From NCBI GenBank assembly GCA_029859555.1, contig JAOUCV010000183.1, positions 1-5,004 of the forward strand: a DNA stretch of 5,004 nt. The letters run 5' to 3'. Position 1 is the first letter of the stretch; every line of letters begins with the position of its first letter. Shown here piece after piece: positions 4,879-5,004 of the stretch. Source of the stretch: Gammaproteobacteria bacterium. Its GTDB lineage: Bacteria > Pseudomonadota > Gammaproteobacteria > UBA9214. A program made the position numbers and the translations under genes. The notes beneath the pieces are model-generated. The model searched no databases, was not told the DNA's origin, and saw only the letters and a program-made list of their open reading frames with translations.

Positions 4879-5004
4879 TTAGTTACTGTCCCACATGACA
4901 TTACACTTTGCCTTCGCTGCAGCCTTGAGCAAGTCGATCAGAGGCAAGGCACGGTGCGGGAGGCTTACGGTGGACTCGTCATCCTCGCTTTCAGCAGGCT
5001 CTCG
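4879..5004 (-). CDS. DUF1840-like protein, C-terminal end (runs off the right edge)
   Basis: Forty-one residues are visible, entering from the right edge and ending at TAA 4879-4881. An acidic linker (ESEDDES) is followed by VSLPHRALPLIDLLKAAAKA (13-32) and the end NVMWDSN. The pattern acidic linker, V-S-L-x-x-R-A-x-P-L-(I/L)-(D/E)-L-L-x-x-A, then V-x-W near the terminus is the one I recall for the short cytosolic DUF1840 proteins of beta- and gammaproteobacteria (about 100 residues; function unknown). The missing N-terminus would carry the conserved beta-strand region. The IS3 remnant begins immediately after the stop, so the last one or two residues may come from the IS junction; this cannot be settled from the window alone. 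Confidence 0.72.
   Translation of the reverse strand, partial: REPAESEDDESTVSLPHRALPLIDLLKAAAKAKCNVMWDSN

Overview
The window looks like a chromosomal stretch from a proteobacterium of moderate GC content, most likely a gammaproteobacterium. This is inferred from protein types only: a DUF6455-like Cys-rich protein, a DUF1840-like C-terminus, a hemerythrin, a periplasmic diheme cytochrome c and GTCATTCC/GGATGACG-type intergenic repeats. No rRNA, tRNA, CRISPR array or complete transposase gene was found.

Left part (1-1600), all on the minus strand: an HMA-like small protein without cysteines (1352-1600), a hemerythrin HHE-domain protein (630-1172), and the N-terminal 166 residues of a two-TM, PAS-domain sensor that runs off the left edge (1-498). 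The gaps between them are 179 and 131 bp, and a fair sigma70-type promoter lies just before the sensor gene. They may therefore be separate transcripts, although a metal/oxygen/NO theme is plausible.

Middle (1601-3040): about 500 bp without a recognisable gene, holding a compact repeat cluster upstream of the HMA-like gene and a bidirectional terminator-type hairpin at 1877-1905. Next come a plus-strand, membrane-anchored DUF6455-like protein (2110-2448) and, converging on it, a minus-strand conserved-type hypothetical with a long coiled coil (2495-3040).

Right part (3041-5004): a divergent intergenic region is occupied by a 246-bp MITE-like element with perfect 34-bp terminal inverted repeats and a nested REP/GGATGACG-type palindromic pair. 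A complete exported diheme cytochrome c follows (3496-4395). Last is the 3' remnant of an IS3-family element whose DDE catalytic Asp has become Gly. It abuts the stop codon of a DUF1840-like gene entering from the right edge on the minus strand.

I do not see a coherent new multi-gene system. The features most worth a second look are the nested MITE in the divergent promoter region, the terminator with no assigned gene at 1877-1905, the 1626-1670 repeat cluster, and the two small uncharacterised proteins (DUF6455-like membrane protein and Cys-less HMA-like protein).
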